64,000 nucleotides of DNA, taken from positions 1 through 64,000 of the forward strand of contig CAJULW010000028.1 of assembly GCA_910587515.1 (NCBI GenBank), in the 5' to 3' direction. The stretch's first letter is position 1; each line of letters opens with the position of its first letter. Shown piece after piece: positions 25,140 to 35,067 of the stretch. The notes beneath the pieces are model-generated. The model had not been told where the DNA came from, did not search any database, and saw nothing but the letters and a program-made list of their open reading frames with translations. Made by a program: the position numbers and the translations under genes. This stretch comes from an uncultured Duncaniella sp. Its GTDB lineage: Bacteria; Bacteroidota; Bacteroidia; Bacteroidales; Muribaculaceae.

Positions 25140-27083
25140 ATGAAAAAATTTGTTTTAAGTCTTGGCGTTATCCTTTCGGTCAATGCGTGGGGAGCGCCGC
25201 TTACAATCGGCAGTCCCGACGGAAAGTTGAAAGTTATGACTGATGTGGTTTCCGGTAAGCCTGTTTATTCGGTGACTTACAATGGAAATACTATTCTTGA
25301 GAACTCTCCTTTAGGCCTAAGGACCGATATTGGGGATTTTTCGACCGGTATGTCGCTTGTCGGTTCCAAGACCGCTACGGTCCGCAAGTCGTTCGATCAG
25401 GATAAAATCAAAAAGAGTCATATCGACTATGAGGCCAATCAGCTCGTATCGACGATGAAAAACACAGGTGGTCAAGAGATTTCAGTCGAATGGCTTGTCT
25501 CGGACAATGATGTGGCTTTCCGATATCTCATCCCGCGTCAAGGTGATACAGGAGCGATGGTGGTTGAAAGCGAAGCCACGGGTTTTCGTTTCCCTCAGAA
25601 TACCACGGTTTTTCTCACTTCTCAGAGTGATGCGATGATCGGATGGAAGCGCACGAAGCCGAGTTATGAAGAGTTTTATATTACGGACGCCCCCTTGGAC
25701 ACACCGTCGAAGTTCGGACACGGATTTACCTTCCCGGGTCTTTTCCGTATCGGTGACAAGGGTTGGGCATTGCTTACGGAGACTGGTGTCGATGGATATT
25801 ACTGCGCTTCGCATCTCAGTGATAATGTCGACGGGGTATTCACGATCGCCTATCCGATGGTTGAGGAGAATAACGGAAATGGGTCTGCCTCACCGGGCAT
25901 CTCATTGCCGCGTGCGACCCCGTGGCGTACGATAACTGTGGCTGACAATCTCGCTCCAATCGTAGAGACGACCATTCCCTGGAATGTGGTAGAGCCTCTT
26001 TATAAGACTGAACGTCCAGGACGTCCAGGGCGTGGCACATGGAGCTGGATAGTATGGCAGGATAACAGTATGAATATGGCCGACCAAAAGACATTCATCG
26101 ATCTTGCGGCTGATATGGGTTATGAAAATATACTGATTGATGCCGGTTGGGATCAGAATATCGGTTATGACAAAATGCCGGAACTGCTTGGTTATGCGAA
26201 ATCAAAAGGCATAAGGCCTATCCTTTGGTATTCGTCAAGCGGCCATTGGAACGATATCGTACAGAGCCCGATCAACAAGATGGACCGTCCTATCGTGAGA
26301 AAGAACGAAATGAAATGGCTTCGTGACAACGGTGTGGAATGTATCAAAGTCGACTTTTTCGGTGGTGACAAGCAGGAGACAATGCGTCTTTACGAGGATA
26401 TACTCAGTGATGCGGCAGATCATGGTATAGACGTGATATTCCATGGATGTACGCTTCCGAGAGGATGGGAGCGCATGTATCCTAACCATGTAGGAAGCGA
26501 GGCCGTATTCGCATCGGAAAATCTTATATTCGAGCAGATATTCTGTGATATGGAGGCATTCCACGCCACACTTCATCCTTTTATCCGCAACTCTGTGGCA
26601 TTGATGGAATACGGAGGCACTATCTTTAACCGTCGGATGAACCGTGATAATAACAGTGGCAACACGCGTCGCACAAGCGATGCGTTCCAGCTCGCTACTT
26701 CCATACTGTTCCAAAATCCTGTGCAGAATTTCGGACTTACCCCAAATAACCTTACGGAGACAGCGGCCGATGCGATATCGTTTATGAAAGACGTGCCTAC
26801 GACATGGGACGACACTAAGCTTATAGACGGCTATCCCGGACGTTATGTCGTGCTTGCGCGTCGCCATGGCGACAAATGGTATATAGCCGGAGTCAATGCC
26901 CTTAAAGAGTCTGTCAAACTGAAACTCGATCTTTCGAATCTTGGCCTTAAATCTGATGCCGGAGTTGTCTACGCTGATGAAAAAGGGAAGGGTGTAAAAG
27001 CTAAAGATTTGAAAATTAAGAAAATGACATCGGTGCCTGTCGAGATTCTTCCTGATGGAGGTTTCGTGTTGGTTACGGAATAA
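25140..27083 (+). CDS. GH97 family glycoside hydrolase, secreted
   Basis: A 647-residue GH97 enzyme with signal peptide MKKFVLSLGVILSVNAWG. An N-terminal beta-sandwich (about residues 20-280; LTIGSPDGKLKVMTDV) precedes the (beta/alpha)8 barrel (ENILIDAGWDQNIGYD and onward). The segment ECIKVDFFGGDKQ carries an Asp near residue 406 at the place of the nucleophile of the retaining GH97 branch, typified by an alpha-galactosidase of Bacteroides thetaiotaomicron, rather than the Glu set of inverting SusB. Retaining alpha-galactosidase or a related activity is therefore likelier than alpha-glucosidase (inference). First gene of the PUL, 46 bases before the twin-domain protein. Confidence 0.9.
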   Translation: MKKFVLSLGVILSVNAWGAPLTIGSPDGKLKVMTDVVSGKPVYSVTYNGNTILENSPLGLRTDIGDFSTGMSLVGSKTATVRKSFDQDKIKKSHIDYEANQLVSTMKNTGGQEISVEWLVSDNDVAFRYLIPRQGDTGAMVVESEATGFRFPQNTTVFLTSQSDAMIGWKRTKPSYEEFYITDAPLDTPSKFGHGFTFPGLFRIGDKGWALLTETGVDGYYCASHLSDNVDGVFTIAYPMVEENNGNGSASPGISLPRATPWRTITVADNLAPIVETTIPWNVVEPLYKTERPGRPGRGTWSWIVWQDNSMNMADQKTFIDLAADMGYENILIDAGWDQNIGYDKMPELLGYAKSKGIRPILWYSSSGHWNDIVQSPINKMDRPIVRKNEMKWLRDNGVECIKVDFFGGDKQETMRLYEDILSDAADHGIDVIFHGCTLPRGWERMYPNHVGSEAVFASENLIFEQIFCDMEAFHATLHPFIRNSVALMEYGGTIFNRRMNRDNNSGNTRRTSDAFQLATSILFQNPVQNFGLTPNNLTETAADAISFMKDVPTTWDDTKLIDGYPGRYVVLARRHGDKWYIAGVNALKESVKLKLDLSNLGLKSDAGVVYADEKGKGVKAKDLKIKKMTSVPVEILPDGGFVLVTE

Positions 27084-27129
27084 AGGACAATAAATTTAAA
27101 TCTGTAATTTCTAATATATACGTATTAAA

Positions 27130-28065
27130 ATGAAGAAATATTTATCTTGTATCGCAATCTGTTCGGTGGCATTTACAGCTTCGGCTTTCGATGTCGATTT
27201 TATTGATGCGCCTGTGAATCTGAATTCAGCTACAACTATAAATATCACGAGAGAAGCTATAGCTGCATTCCCGGCCGATAAAGTATTGAAAATTGACTAT
27301 ACTCTAACTCCCGGTACGGATTTCCATTGTTTTAAACTTGTAACCGCCTGGGGTGGAACGCTGTTGCCTGATTTTGTGCCTACATCGGCCGGTGATGTGC
27401 TTGAAGTTACAACAGACGGGAGTTACGATTATAAACTTACCGCAGATGTGATCGAGAAATTAAAGGACCAGGCTGTACATGGCTGGGACTCGAATGTGAC
27501 CATAACCGGAGACGGTCTTACAATAACAAGGGTTTACATCGGTTCGCTTGATGAGATCAATATGGATGATGGTTATGGTTATTGGCCAGGACTTGTGATT
27601 CCCGGTGCGGTGATTACCAATGCTCAGCCAGGTTGGCGTCTCGTCATGGAATATTCGATGAATGAAAATGCGCAAAATGCGGGATTCAGTATTGCGACGA
27701 ATTACGGTAATACGGATCTTCCGAGTTTTAAAGGTACGACCGAAATAAATGATAAACTCAGAATGCCTGTATCAGGAGATGGTTCATATGAGCTTAAATT
27801 GACTCAAGATGACATCGACAAGATGAAAGATTCTGAATTCACCGGATGGGATGGATTACGAATTGTCGGGAGCGGCTTTACGATCAAGAAAATTTATATG
27901 GCTCGTTCTGAAAATTCAGGTATAACAGAGATAGTGACCGATAATGATAACGAGGATTACCCTGTGGTGCATTACGACCTTCAAGGCAAACGTGTCGATA
28001 ATCCGACTAACGGTTTCTATATCCGCGTTAAGGGCGATAAAGTCAATAAAGTACTTATAAAATAA
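27130..28065 (+). CDS. Secreted protein with two copies of a beta-sandwich-like module
   Basis: A 311-residue exported protein (signal peptide MKKYLSCIAICSVAFTASA) with no family I recognise. It holds two diverged copies of a module of about 115 residues: compare DGSYDYKLTADVIEKLKDQ and GWDSNVTITGDGLTITRVYI in copy 1 with DGSYELKLTQDDIDKMKDS and GWDGLRIVGSGFTIKKIYM in copy 2. The pattern (strands, short helix, a Gly-Trp-Asp turn) suggests carbohydrate-binding modules. The C-terminus (YDLQGKRVDNPTNGFYIRV) is a Bacteroidales tail often found on exported proteins and may be a sorting or anchoring signal. It lies between GH97 and the esterase in one operon. Confidence 0.7.
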   Translation: MKKYLSCIAICSVAFTASAFDVDFIDAPVNLNSATTINITREAIAAFPADKVLKIDYTLTPGTDFHCFKLVTAWGGTLLPDFVPTSAGDVLEVTTDGSYDYKLTADVIEKLKDQAVHGWDSNVTITGDGLTITRVYIGSLDEINMDDGYGYWPGLVIPGAVITNAQPGWRLVMEYSMNENAQNAGFSIATNYGNTDLPSFKGTTEINDKLRMPVSGDGSYELKLTQDDIDKMKDSEFTGWDGLRIVGSGFTIKKIYMARSENSGITEIVTDNDNEDYPVVHYDLQGKRVDNPTNGFYIRVKGDKVNKVLIK

Positions 28066-28071
28066 TTGAAA

Positions 28072-28917
28072 ATGAAAAAGCTGATACTGTCCTGTATGCT
28101 TGCCGCTGGCATGTCTTTGCAGGCGCAGGATAAAGTACAGATGCTTCTATGGGAAAAGGATGCTCCCGCTGAACCAGCATCTGTCGGTGCTATGATAGAC
28201 GAGAATGATTTTACACGCAATCCCGGGATAACTGTTTATGTACCTAAGAAACCAAATGGCAAGGCGATCATAATGTGTCCGGGTGGAGGTTACGGTTGGG
28301 AGGCTACAGGTCATGAAGGCCATGGTATGGCCGAATGGTTCAACGGACAGGGAATCACATACGTGGTGCTGAAATATCGTCTTCCGCAGGGGAATCATGA
28401 GATTCCCCTGGCGGATGCCGAACAGGCTGTCCGTCTTGTGCGCAGCCATGCCAAGGATTGGGGTGTCGATCCGTCGAAGGTCGGTATTATTATGGGCGCG
28501 TCTGCCGGAGGGCATCTTGCGTCAACTCTCGCGACTCATTATTCATCGCCTGAGACACGTCCTGATTTTCAGGTACTGTTCTATCCTGTAATTACGATGG
28601 ATCCGACATATACCCATGGTGGTTCCCGTGAGAATTTATTGGGTAAAAATCCGTCAAAAGAACTGGAAACCAAATATTCTAACGAGATGCATGTGACTGC
28701 CGATACGCCAAAGGCATTTATAATGCTGTCGTCTGACGATGGAGCCGTGCCGGTGGCTAACGGAGTGAACTATTATATGGCCTTACTATCCAATAATGTC
28801 CGCGCGTCTATTCATGCCTATCCCGAAGGAGGCCACGGATGGGGCTATGGCGATGGTTTCATCTATAAGCACCAGTGGAAAGAAGAACTTGAAAAATGGC
28901 TCCGTGAGGAGGTCTGA
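28072..28917 (+). CDS. Secreted alpha/beta-hydrolase (acetyl-xylan-esterase-like)
   Basis: A 281-residue serine esterase with signal peptide MKKLILSCMLAAGMSLQAQ (ATG at 28072; an in-frame TTG six bases earlier is not needed). Oxyanion segment CPGGGYGWEA, nucleophile elbow GASAGGHLAS, catalytic His in EGGHGWGYG near the C-terminus. It resembles the carbohydrate acetyl- or feruloyl-esterases common in PULs, so removal of acetyl groups from plant hemicellulose is plausible. It starts six bases after the preceding stop and is followed by a terminator, so it ends the GH97 operon. Confidence 0.88.
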   Translation: MKKLILSCMLAAGMSLQAQDKVQMLLWEKDAPAEPASVGAMIDENDFTRNPGITVYVPKKPNGKAIIMCPGGGYGWEATGHEGHGMAEWFNGQGITYVVLKYRLPQGNHEIPLADAEQAVRLVRSHAKDWGVDPSKVGIIMGASAGGHLASTLATHYSSPETRPDFQVLFYPVITMDPTYTHGGSRENLLGKNPSKELETKYSNEMHVTADTPKAFIMLSSDDGAVPVANGVNYYMALLSNNVRASIHAYPEGGHGWGYGDGFIYKHQWKEELEKWLREEV

Positions 28918-28933
28918 GCAGGATATTTATCTA

Positions 28934-28980
28934 AAACGAGAGATCGCACCATATATAAGCGCGACCTCTCGTTTTCATTT
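28934..28980 (+). terminator. Terminator of GH97-esterase operon
   Basis: Stem AAACGAGAGATCGC with GCGACCTCTCGTTT (one internal mismatch), followed by T-rich sequence. It lies between the esterase gene and the convergent regulator gene. Confidence 0.75.
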
Positions 28981-29007
28981 GTATTTATTTAGTTAAAGCT
29001 GTCGTTT

Positions 29008-32000
29008 TCAGATAGATTCGTTGTATTTCCTGCCATGCTTCGATTGATATTCGGATGGGAGTAGCCCGAATTCATTTTTGAAGTATTTGCGGAAGAGATT
29101 GAGATTGTTGAATCCGGTCTGATATGTGATCTCTGCAATGCTCAACTGGCTCTCGGCCAATAGTTGGGCGGCACGTTTGAGACGGATGATGCGGATGAAT
29201 TCGATCGGTGTCTTTCCGGTTATAGATACCATTTTTTTATACAGGTGCACGCGGCTCATGCCGAGTTCGCTACTTAGTTCTTCAACGGAAAGGTCGCTTC
29301 TGCTCAGGTTATCCTCGACGTAGCGGATTGCTTTTTGCATAAGTTTTTCGTCAAGTGGAGTGACATTGATTTTGCTGGGAGATATCTCCATGGGTTGTTT
29401 GTGTTGGTCGCGCCGGTGTTGAAGCAGATTTTTTATACGGTGGGTGAGGATACTTAGGTTGAATGGTTTTGTGATATAGTCGTCCGCCCCGCTTTCAAGC
29501 CCTTTAAGTTCATGTTCCTTGGCTGCTCTCGCTGTAAGGAGTATCACGAGTATATGTGATGTCCGTATGTCGGTTTTTATCATTCGACACAGTTCATTGC
29601 CGTCCATTTCAGGCATCATTACGTCGGATACGATTATGTCTGGTTGGCATTCCGGTATCATTTCCCATGCTTTCGCTCCGTCCGGTGCTTCCAGTATTGT
29701 GTAGTCTGATTTCAGACAGTCTTTCATGAATGAGCGGAAATCATCGTTATCGTCCACGATCAGGACAGTGGGGCGTTTTGCGTTGTTGTCACATTCGGAA
29801 GTTTGTTCGACTGTGACGCATGGATGTTGATACTTCTCTTGGTGATCATCGGTCACGAGGTCTTTATCGGTTATGTTTTCGTCGCAGTGTTGTACCGGTA
29901 TCTTCACAATGAAGACGGCCCCTTTACCGACATTGTCGCAGACTTCAATCGAGCCTTTGTGGAGTGTCACAAATTCTTTGACGAGGTTAAGTCCTACTCC
30001 GCTTCCGGTCGATGGTTTGCCATCTTTTCTCGGGACTTGATAAAAACGGTCGAATATGAGTTGCTTGTGTTCGTCGCTGATTCCATATCCGTTGTCTGCC
30101 ACGCGTATTTCTAAAATATCCGTTCCCTCTCGAGAAGTCGACAGTTCAAGCGAAACGTCGACTCTGCCTCCTTCCGGAGTGAACTTAAATGCGTTTGACA
30201 GAAGATTCATCATGATTTTGTTGATTTTGTCTTCGTCAAACATCATACAGAGGCTTTTGGTCGAAGAGAAAAAGGTGAGATTTATGTTGCGGTGCTCCGA
30301 ATACTCGATAAAGTTGTTGCAGATGGTATGTATAGTGTCTACAATATCGCCTCGTATAGAGTTCAAATTGTGACCTTTCATATCGCTTTTGCGGAAATCA
30401 AGAAGTTGATTGACCATTCCGAGCAGACGCATAGCGTTTTTTCGGGCCATTTCGAGTTTGTCTTTCAGATCCGGATTGTCGATATGATTTATTACATATT
30501 CAAGTGGTGTGAGAATCAGTGTCAGCGGGGTTCTGATATCATGACTGATGTTTGTGAAAAACCGAAGTTTCATGTCATCGATCTCATGTTTCTGTTTGGC
30601 ATCTTGCTGTATCTGCATAAGTTTGTATTTCTGCTTCTCGTTATGTCGCATATATGTTTTCACAAAGAATATCGCGCATACGAAAAGAATACAGTATACG
30701 ATATAGGCCGGCCATGACCGGTAGAATGGCGGGGCTATGATTATTTTAAGTTCCGCGGTTTGGTCACTTGCATAGCCGTCGATATTGACGGCTTTTATCT
30801 TTAGGGTGTATTTCCCGGGAGCGAGATTGGTATAGGTCAGTTTGTTTGAATTAGAGATTGTCCAGTCGGCATCGAACCCTTCAAGCATGTACATGTATTT
30901 CGTCTTTTCCGGCAGCACATATTTCATTGATGAGAAAGTTACCGAAAATACGTTTTGGTCATGATTTAGCTGTATCCTGTCAGCGTAGGCCGGTGATTTG
31001 TCGAGAATTCTGCAACCGTCATATACACTGTCTATTTTCACGTCACGATTGAACAGTTGTATACCTGTAAAACGTATCTGCGGGTTTGCCATATCGTATT
31101 TCAGATTTTGCGGGTCGATAAGGTTTATGCCGCTTATGTTTCCGACTACGATTGTGCCTGACGAGTGTTTCAACATGGCGCGCGGATTGAATCCGAAGTT
31201 GTCAAGCAGACATAGGTCGTTGTAGTTTTTATTTGAAAAAGTGTAATTCCGGGCATTTGGATCTCCGTTGACAACGATGTGGAAAATGCCTTTTGTTGTG
31301 GTGACCCACATGTTTTTGTCATTGTCTTCGATTATGCCGTGAATAATGGTTTGGCTAAGTTCTGTTACGGGCATTATTATTTCGTCATTGCGACGGTCGT
31401 ATATGTTTAGTCCTTCTCGCGTGCAGATCCATAGAAGCCCGCGGCTGTCTTCGTATACCTGTGCGATCTGTGAGCTTGAGAAAAGCGTGCTTCTTTTGCG
31501 GTTGCCCAATAGTTTTTCGAACTTTCCGCTCATCGGGTTGAAAATTAAAAGCCCGTATGTCGTACCCATATAAATATTCTTGTCTCGGGAGATACAGATC
31601 GAGGCTATTTGGTCGTGATTGAAAAGACCTTCATTGTCACGGTAGGCTGTTGCTCGTCCTGATTCAGGATCGAATCCATAAAGGCCGGCTCCCCATGTCC
31701 CGACCCAGAGATATCCGTTTTTTTCCTGTGCGATAGACCACACGGACCGATTGGCTATGGACAGTCTGTCGTTGTTGTCCAATTGATGATGGCGGAATGT
31801 TTTGCCGTCATAGCTCATCAGTCCGTTATTGTATGTCCCCATCCATATATTCCCGTCATTGCCTGTGATCATGTTCACAACCACATTGTTGATCGAGTGA
31901 TTGCTGTTTACGGGAGGTAGCTTGAGCAGTTCTCTTTTCTTTGTTTTACGGTCAACTTTTATTAAACCGTTCGGGACTCCCATCCATAGGTTTGTTTCCA

Positions 32001-33102
32001 AATCTTCCGTAATGGAGCCTACGTCTGGATTGAAGTTTTCGACGTTGTTGAAGGTCAGGAAGCGGTCTGTACGAAACTTGAAAAGACTCTCGTTATAATA
32101 TGAGATCCCCTTTTTAAAAGTCCCCACCCATATTCCTCCTTCTGTGTCGGCATATAAACAGGTTATGCTGTTTTGGCTGAGGCTTTTTTCGTCTGCGACA
32201 TTATTGCTTATATACTCTACGTTCAAACTTTTCTTGTCGATAATATTTATTCCGCCGTTATCTATTGCAATCCATATTTTTCCGTTTTTGTCAGAGATGA
32301 TATCGCGGACATTGTTGCCACTTAACTTATTGGTAGGGGGGGTGGTAGCTGTCAGATCAACCCATTTGTCGTCGTGCGTGTAATATATCCATGCATTACG
32401 TGTGCTGTATATCCAATAGTCACCGTCATTATCGCAGAACACCCCGTATTTATTGTCGGCTTTGGGGGTCATAGCTTTTAGAAAACCATTGCGGGAATCG
32501 ACTTTGTTATTGTTTCTGTTGACGTGGTCGAAATAGCCGTTTGAATATAATCGGACTACTCCGTTGTTGTCTTCGTCGATACATGTTAAATGGTCGGGTG
32601 TATTTTTGTCTGTGATAGTGTGCAGTTTGCGTCCGGTGGAATCATAGTGGTAGAAACCATTTTCCAATGTCTCTATCCACAGATCTTTTCGTGAGTCGAT
32701 GTAGACCAATGACAGTTTGCCGTCTATTCCGTATCGGTCTGAAAGGATGGTTGAAGCATCAAAGAATATTTCTTTTCGGGGATCGTAGCAAAAATATCTT
32801 GATTCTCCGAAATTTACCCATAGAACACCGTCACCGTCCTCTTGTATGTTTTCGACTGAATAAAAGGGAAGGGATCTTGGGTCGTTGCTGTCTCTCGTGA
32901 AATTTTTGAATGTGTATCCGTCATAACGGCTGATTCCATGTGCGGTTGAAATCCAGATGAATCCTTGTGAGTCGCGGGTTATATGGTTGACCTGGCTGTC
33001 ACTCAAGCCGTCTTTCATCGAGAGATGTATGAAACGGATGTTGTCAGTAGCGAAAACAGTCAATGATATAAAAAATATGAGCAAGGAAAATGTGCGCTTC
33101 AT
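29008..33102 (-). CDS. Hybrid two-component system sensor/regulator (HTCS)
   Basis: A 1364-residue one-protein signalling system that controls PULs. Order: signal peptide (MKRTFSLLIFFISLTVFA), about 14 two-component propeller repeats (for example DSQGFIWISTAHGISRYDGY), a Y_Y_Y sensor domain near 700-780, a membrane segment near 804, HisKA with the phosphorylated His in FFTNISHDIRTPLTLI (near 852), HATPase (NLLSNAFKFTPEGG and GSGVGLNLVKEF), a receiver with Asp near 1158 (DIIVSDVMMPEMDG), and a C-terminal AraC-type helix-turn-helix (GMSRVHLYKKMVSITG; GFNNLNLFRKYF). The propeller probably senses a PUL oligosaccharide in the periplasm. It is surrounded by the genes it is expected to activate. Confidence 0.95.
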   Translation of the reverse strand: MKRTFSLLIFFISLTVFATDNIRFIHLSMKDGLSDSQVNHITRDSQGFIWISTAHGISRYDGYTFKNFTRDSNDPRSLPFYSVENIQEDGDGVLWVNFGESRYFCYDPRKEIFFDASTILSDRYGIDGKLSLVYIDSRKDLWIETLENGFYHYDSTGRKLHTITDKNTPDHLTCIDEDNNGVVRLYSNGYFDHVNRNNNKVDSRNGFLKAMTPKADNKYGVFCDNDGDYWIYSTRNAWIYYTHDDKWVDLTATTPPTNKLSGNNVRDIISDKNGKIWIAIDNGGINIIDKKSLNVEYISNNVADEKSLSQNSITCLYADTEGGIWVGTFKKGISYYNESLFKFRTDRFLTFNNVENFNPDVGSITEDLETNLWMGVPNGLIKVDRKTKKRELLKLPPVNSNHSINNVVVNMITGNDGNIWMGTYNNGLMSYDGKTFRHHQLDNNDRLSIANRSVWSIAQEKNGYLWVGTWGAGLYGFDPESGRATAYRDNEGLFNHDQIASICISRDKNIYMGTTYGLLIFNPMSGKFEKLLGNRKRSTLFSSSQIAQVYEDSRGLLWICTREGLNIYDRRNDEIIMPVTELSQTIIHGIIEDNDKNMWVTTTKGIFHIVVNGDPNARNYTFSNKNYNDLCLLDNFGFNPRAMLKHSSGTIVVGNISGINLIDPQNLKYDMANPQIRFTGIQLFNRDVKIDSVYDGCRILDKSPAYADRIQLNHDQNVFSVTFSSMKYVLPEKTKYMYMLEGFDADWTISNSNKLTYTNLAPGKYTLKIKAVNIDGYASDQTAELKIIIAPPFYRSWPAYIVYCILFVCAIFFVKTYMRHNEKQKYKLMQIQQDAKQKHEIDDMKLRFFTNISHDIRTPLTLILTPLEYVINHIDNPDLKDKLEMARKNAMRLLGMVNQLLDFRKSDMKGHNLNSIRGDIVDTIHTICNNFIEYSEHRNINLTFFSSTKSLCMMFDEDKINKIMMNLLSNAFKFTPEGGRVDVSLELSTSREGTDILEIRVADNGYGISDEHKQLIFDRFYQVPRKDGKPSTGSGVGLNLVKEFVTLHKGSIEVCDNVGKGAVFIVKIPVQHCDENITDKDLVTDDHQEKYQHPCVTVEQTSECDNNAKRPTVLIVDDNDDFRSFMKDCLKSDYTILEAPDGAKAWEMIPECQPDIIVSDVMMPEMDGNELCRMIKTDIRTSHILVILLTARAAKEHELKGLESGADDYITKPFNLSILTHRIKNLLQHRRDQHKQPMEISPSKINVTPLDEKLMQKAIRYVEDNLSRSDLSVEELSSELGMSRVHLYKKMVSITGKTPIEFIRIIRLKRAAQLLAESQLSIAEITYQTGFNNLNLFRKYFKNEFGLLPSEYQSKHGRKYNESI

Positions 33103-33123
33103 TATTATATTGGTTTATACTGA

Positions 33124-33131
33124 CAAAAATA
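33124..33131 (-). promoter_or_regulatory. HTCS promoter element
   Basis: Minus-strand TATTTTTG, an exact TAnnTTTG match, 22 bases before the HTCS start codon. Confidence 0.45.
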
Positions 33132-33314
33132 GGAAATATTCTTATTTATGGATGATGATAATCGCATTTTTTTTAGATTTGGTGTGTGAAAAATGTTGGG
33201 CCGTAAATTATTGATATATAGTAAGATGTTTTAAGTGTTAACAAACCTATATCTTATTTATAACATTGTTGGAGGGCTTTTTAACCAAAGTCATGTCTAT
33301 GTATAATAGCTTGT

Positions 33315-33347
33315 TTTTAGTGCTAATTATTCATAATAGTATCTTTG
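33315..33347 (+). promoter_or_regulatory. Promoter of GH43 operon with motif shared with susC
   Basis: The -7 element TATCTTTG is at 33340-33347. Upstream, TTTTAG (33315-33320) and AATTATT (33325-33331) recur at nearly the same spacing before the susC gene at 43071-43103. The shared block occupies the -20 to -40 zone, as expected for an HTCS-binding site. Confidence 0.55.
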
Positions 33348-33455
33348 CATACGACTCCATGTGTGTCGGTGATAAATCGCATGATATATGGTATGTTGAC
33401 AAACGGTATACGTTTTTGACTGATAATATAGAAACCAAATAAGCAAATATAGAAT

Positions 33456-35042
33456 ATGAAAAAGAAATTAGTATCCTTGGCAACATTCGTCGCATTGGCG
33501 TTCAGTTCTGTTGCGGAGACTGAAACCTTCAGGAATCCTATATTGACGGGAATGAATCCGGATCCGAGTATTTGTAGGGTCGGTGATGATTTTTATCTTG
33601 TCACATCGACATTCGAATATTATCCCGGACTGCCGATATATCACAGTAAGGATCTGGTCAATTGGCGTATTATCGGACATGCGTTGGCTACGCCTCAAAG
33701 CAACCCTTTGAAAGGTGCTGGGACATCAGGCGGTCAGTATGCACCGACTTTACGTTATCATGACGGTATGTTTTATATAATAGGAACCAATTACGGTGGA
33801 GAGGGATCTCACGGTATTTCTATAGTGAGCGCCAAGGACCCTGCAGGACCTTGGTCGGATCCTGTATGGATGGATCAATGGTGGGTAGACCCATCAATTG
33901 ATTTTTATGACGGCAAAACATACTATTTGAGTCCCGACAATGCTGGCGGATTCTTACTTGGAACTGTCGATGTCAAAACCGGCAAAGATATAGAGGCGCG
34001 CCGTAAGGTGGCATCCGGTCTTGGAGGTTCATCCCCGGAAGGTCCCCATTTTTATAAAATAGGTGATTATTACTATATAATGTCAGCGGAGGGAGGGACC
34101 GGCTATGAGCATCGAGAAGTGATTCAGCGCAGCTGGAATCCGTATGGCCCATACGAGCCGAGCCCGATAAATCCGGTGCTTTCGAATATGTCTGTTCCCG
34201 ATCATCCTTTTCAGGCAATAGGCCACGCAGATCTCGTGCAGCTTCAGGATGGCAGTTGGTGGGCTGTTTGTCTGGGCATACGTCCTCAGAACGGAAAATA
34301 TCAGCACATAGGTCGTGAAACGTTCCTCGCCCCTGTGACATGGACAGCTGACGGATGGCCCAAGGTTGGCAAAGACGGTGTGGTGAAAGAAGAGTATGAG
34401 CGACCGAATCTGCCATGGCATCCTTGGGCAAAAGAGCCTGCACGAGATGATTTCGATAGTTCTAAACTAAATCTTCATTTCAATTTCCTTCGCAATCCAT
34501 ACGATAAAGATTGGTCATTGACTGCCAATCCTGGATATCTGCGCCTCAATGGGTCAGCCCTTTCGTTCAAGCAAAATGATTCTCCTGCGTTCGTAGGTCG
34601 TCGTCAGACTGCTTTGAATGCAGAAATATCGGCAAAGATGTCGTTTGTTCCTACGGCCGAAAACGAGGAAGCCGGTCTTGTGATACGAGGTAATGATAAG
34701 AATCATTATGACTTGCTTGTGACAAAGCGCGACGGAAAGCGAGTGGCGATGATGCGTAAATATCTTGACGATAAAGAGAGGGAAGTTAAATATGTCGATG
34801 TTCCTGAAGGGGATGTAGTGTTGAATATTGTTTCAACCCCCGGAGAGTATAAATTTTATGTAAGGAATAAGGATGGGAAGTCACCTCGTCTGGTCGGTTC
34901 GGCTTCTACTCGCGATCTGTCAAACGAGGTTATCACAGGTTTTACTGGTGTGTACATAGCGATGTATGCGTCGGGTAATGGCAAAGCCAATACAAATCCG
35001 GCTGATTTTGACTGGTTTGAATTTATAGAAAAGGACAAGTGA
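33456..35042 (+). CDS. GH43 family beta-xylosidase / alpha-L-arabinofuranosidase
   Basis: A 528-residue exported GH43 enzyme. Signal peptide MKKKLVSLATFVALAFSSVA. The five-blade propeller holds the three catalytic acids: base Asp36 in MNPDPSICR, the pKa-modulating Asp in WWVDPSIDFYDG (near 145), and acid Glu in GSSPEGPHFY (near 195). A C-terminal beta-sandwich (about residues 330-525) with NEEAGLVIRGNDKNHYDLLV is the XynB_C/DUF1349-type domain. It could act on xylose or arabinose side chains; sequence alone does not separate these. First gene of a tightly spaced five-gene operon, 25 bases before the GH42 gene. Confidence 0.9.
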   Translation: MKKKLVSLATFVALAFSSVAETETFRNPILTGMNPDPSICRVGDDFYLVTSTFEYYPGLPIYHSKDLVNWRIIGHALATPQSNPLKGAGTSGGQYAPTLRYHDGMFYIIGTNYGGEGSHGISIVSAKDPAGPWSDPVWMDQWWVDPSIDFYDGKTYYLSPDNAGGFLLGTVDVKTGKDIEARRKVASGLGGSSPEGPHFYKIGDYYYIMSAEGGTGYEHREVIQRSWNPYGPYEPSPINPVLSNMSVPDHPFQAIGHADLVQLQDGSWWAVCLGIRPQNGKYQHIGRETFLAPVTWTADGWPKVGKDGVVKEEYERPNLPWHPWAKEPARDDFDSSKLNLHFNFLRNPYDKDWSLTANPGYLRLNGSALSFKQNDSPAFVGRRQTALNAEISAKMSFVPTAENEEAGLVIRGNDKNHYDLLVTKRDGKRVAMMRKYLDDKEREVKYVDVPEGDVVLNIVSTPGEYKFYVRNKDGKSPRLVGSASTRDLSNEVITGFTGVYIAMYASGNGKANTNPADFDWFEFIEKDK

Positions 35043-35067
35043 TTTTTAGACTGGAGATACCGGTGTT

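Noticed and set aside
26235..26867. Minus-strand frame of 210 codons inside the GH97 gene
   Set aside because: Antisense to a complete, well-supported GH97 gene; composition typical of a shadow frame.
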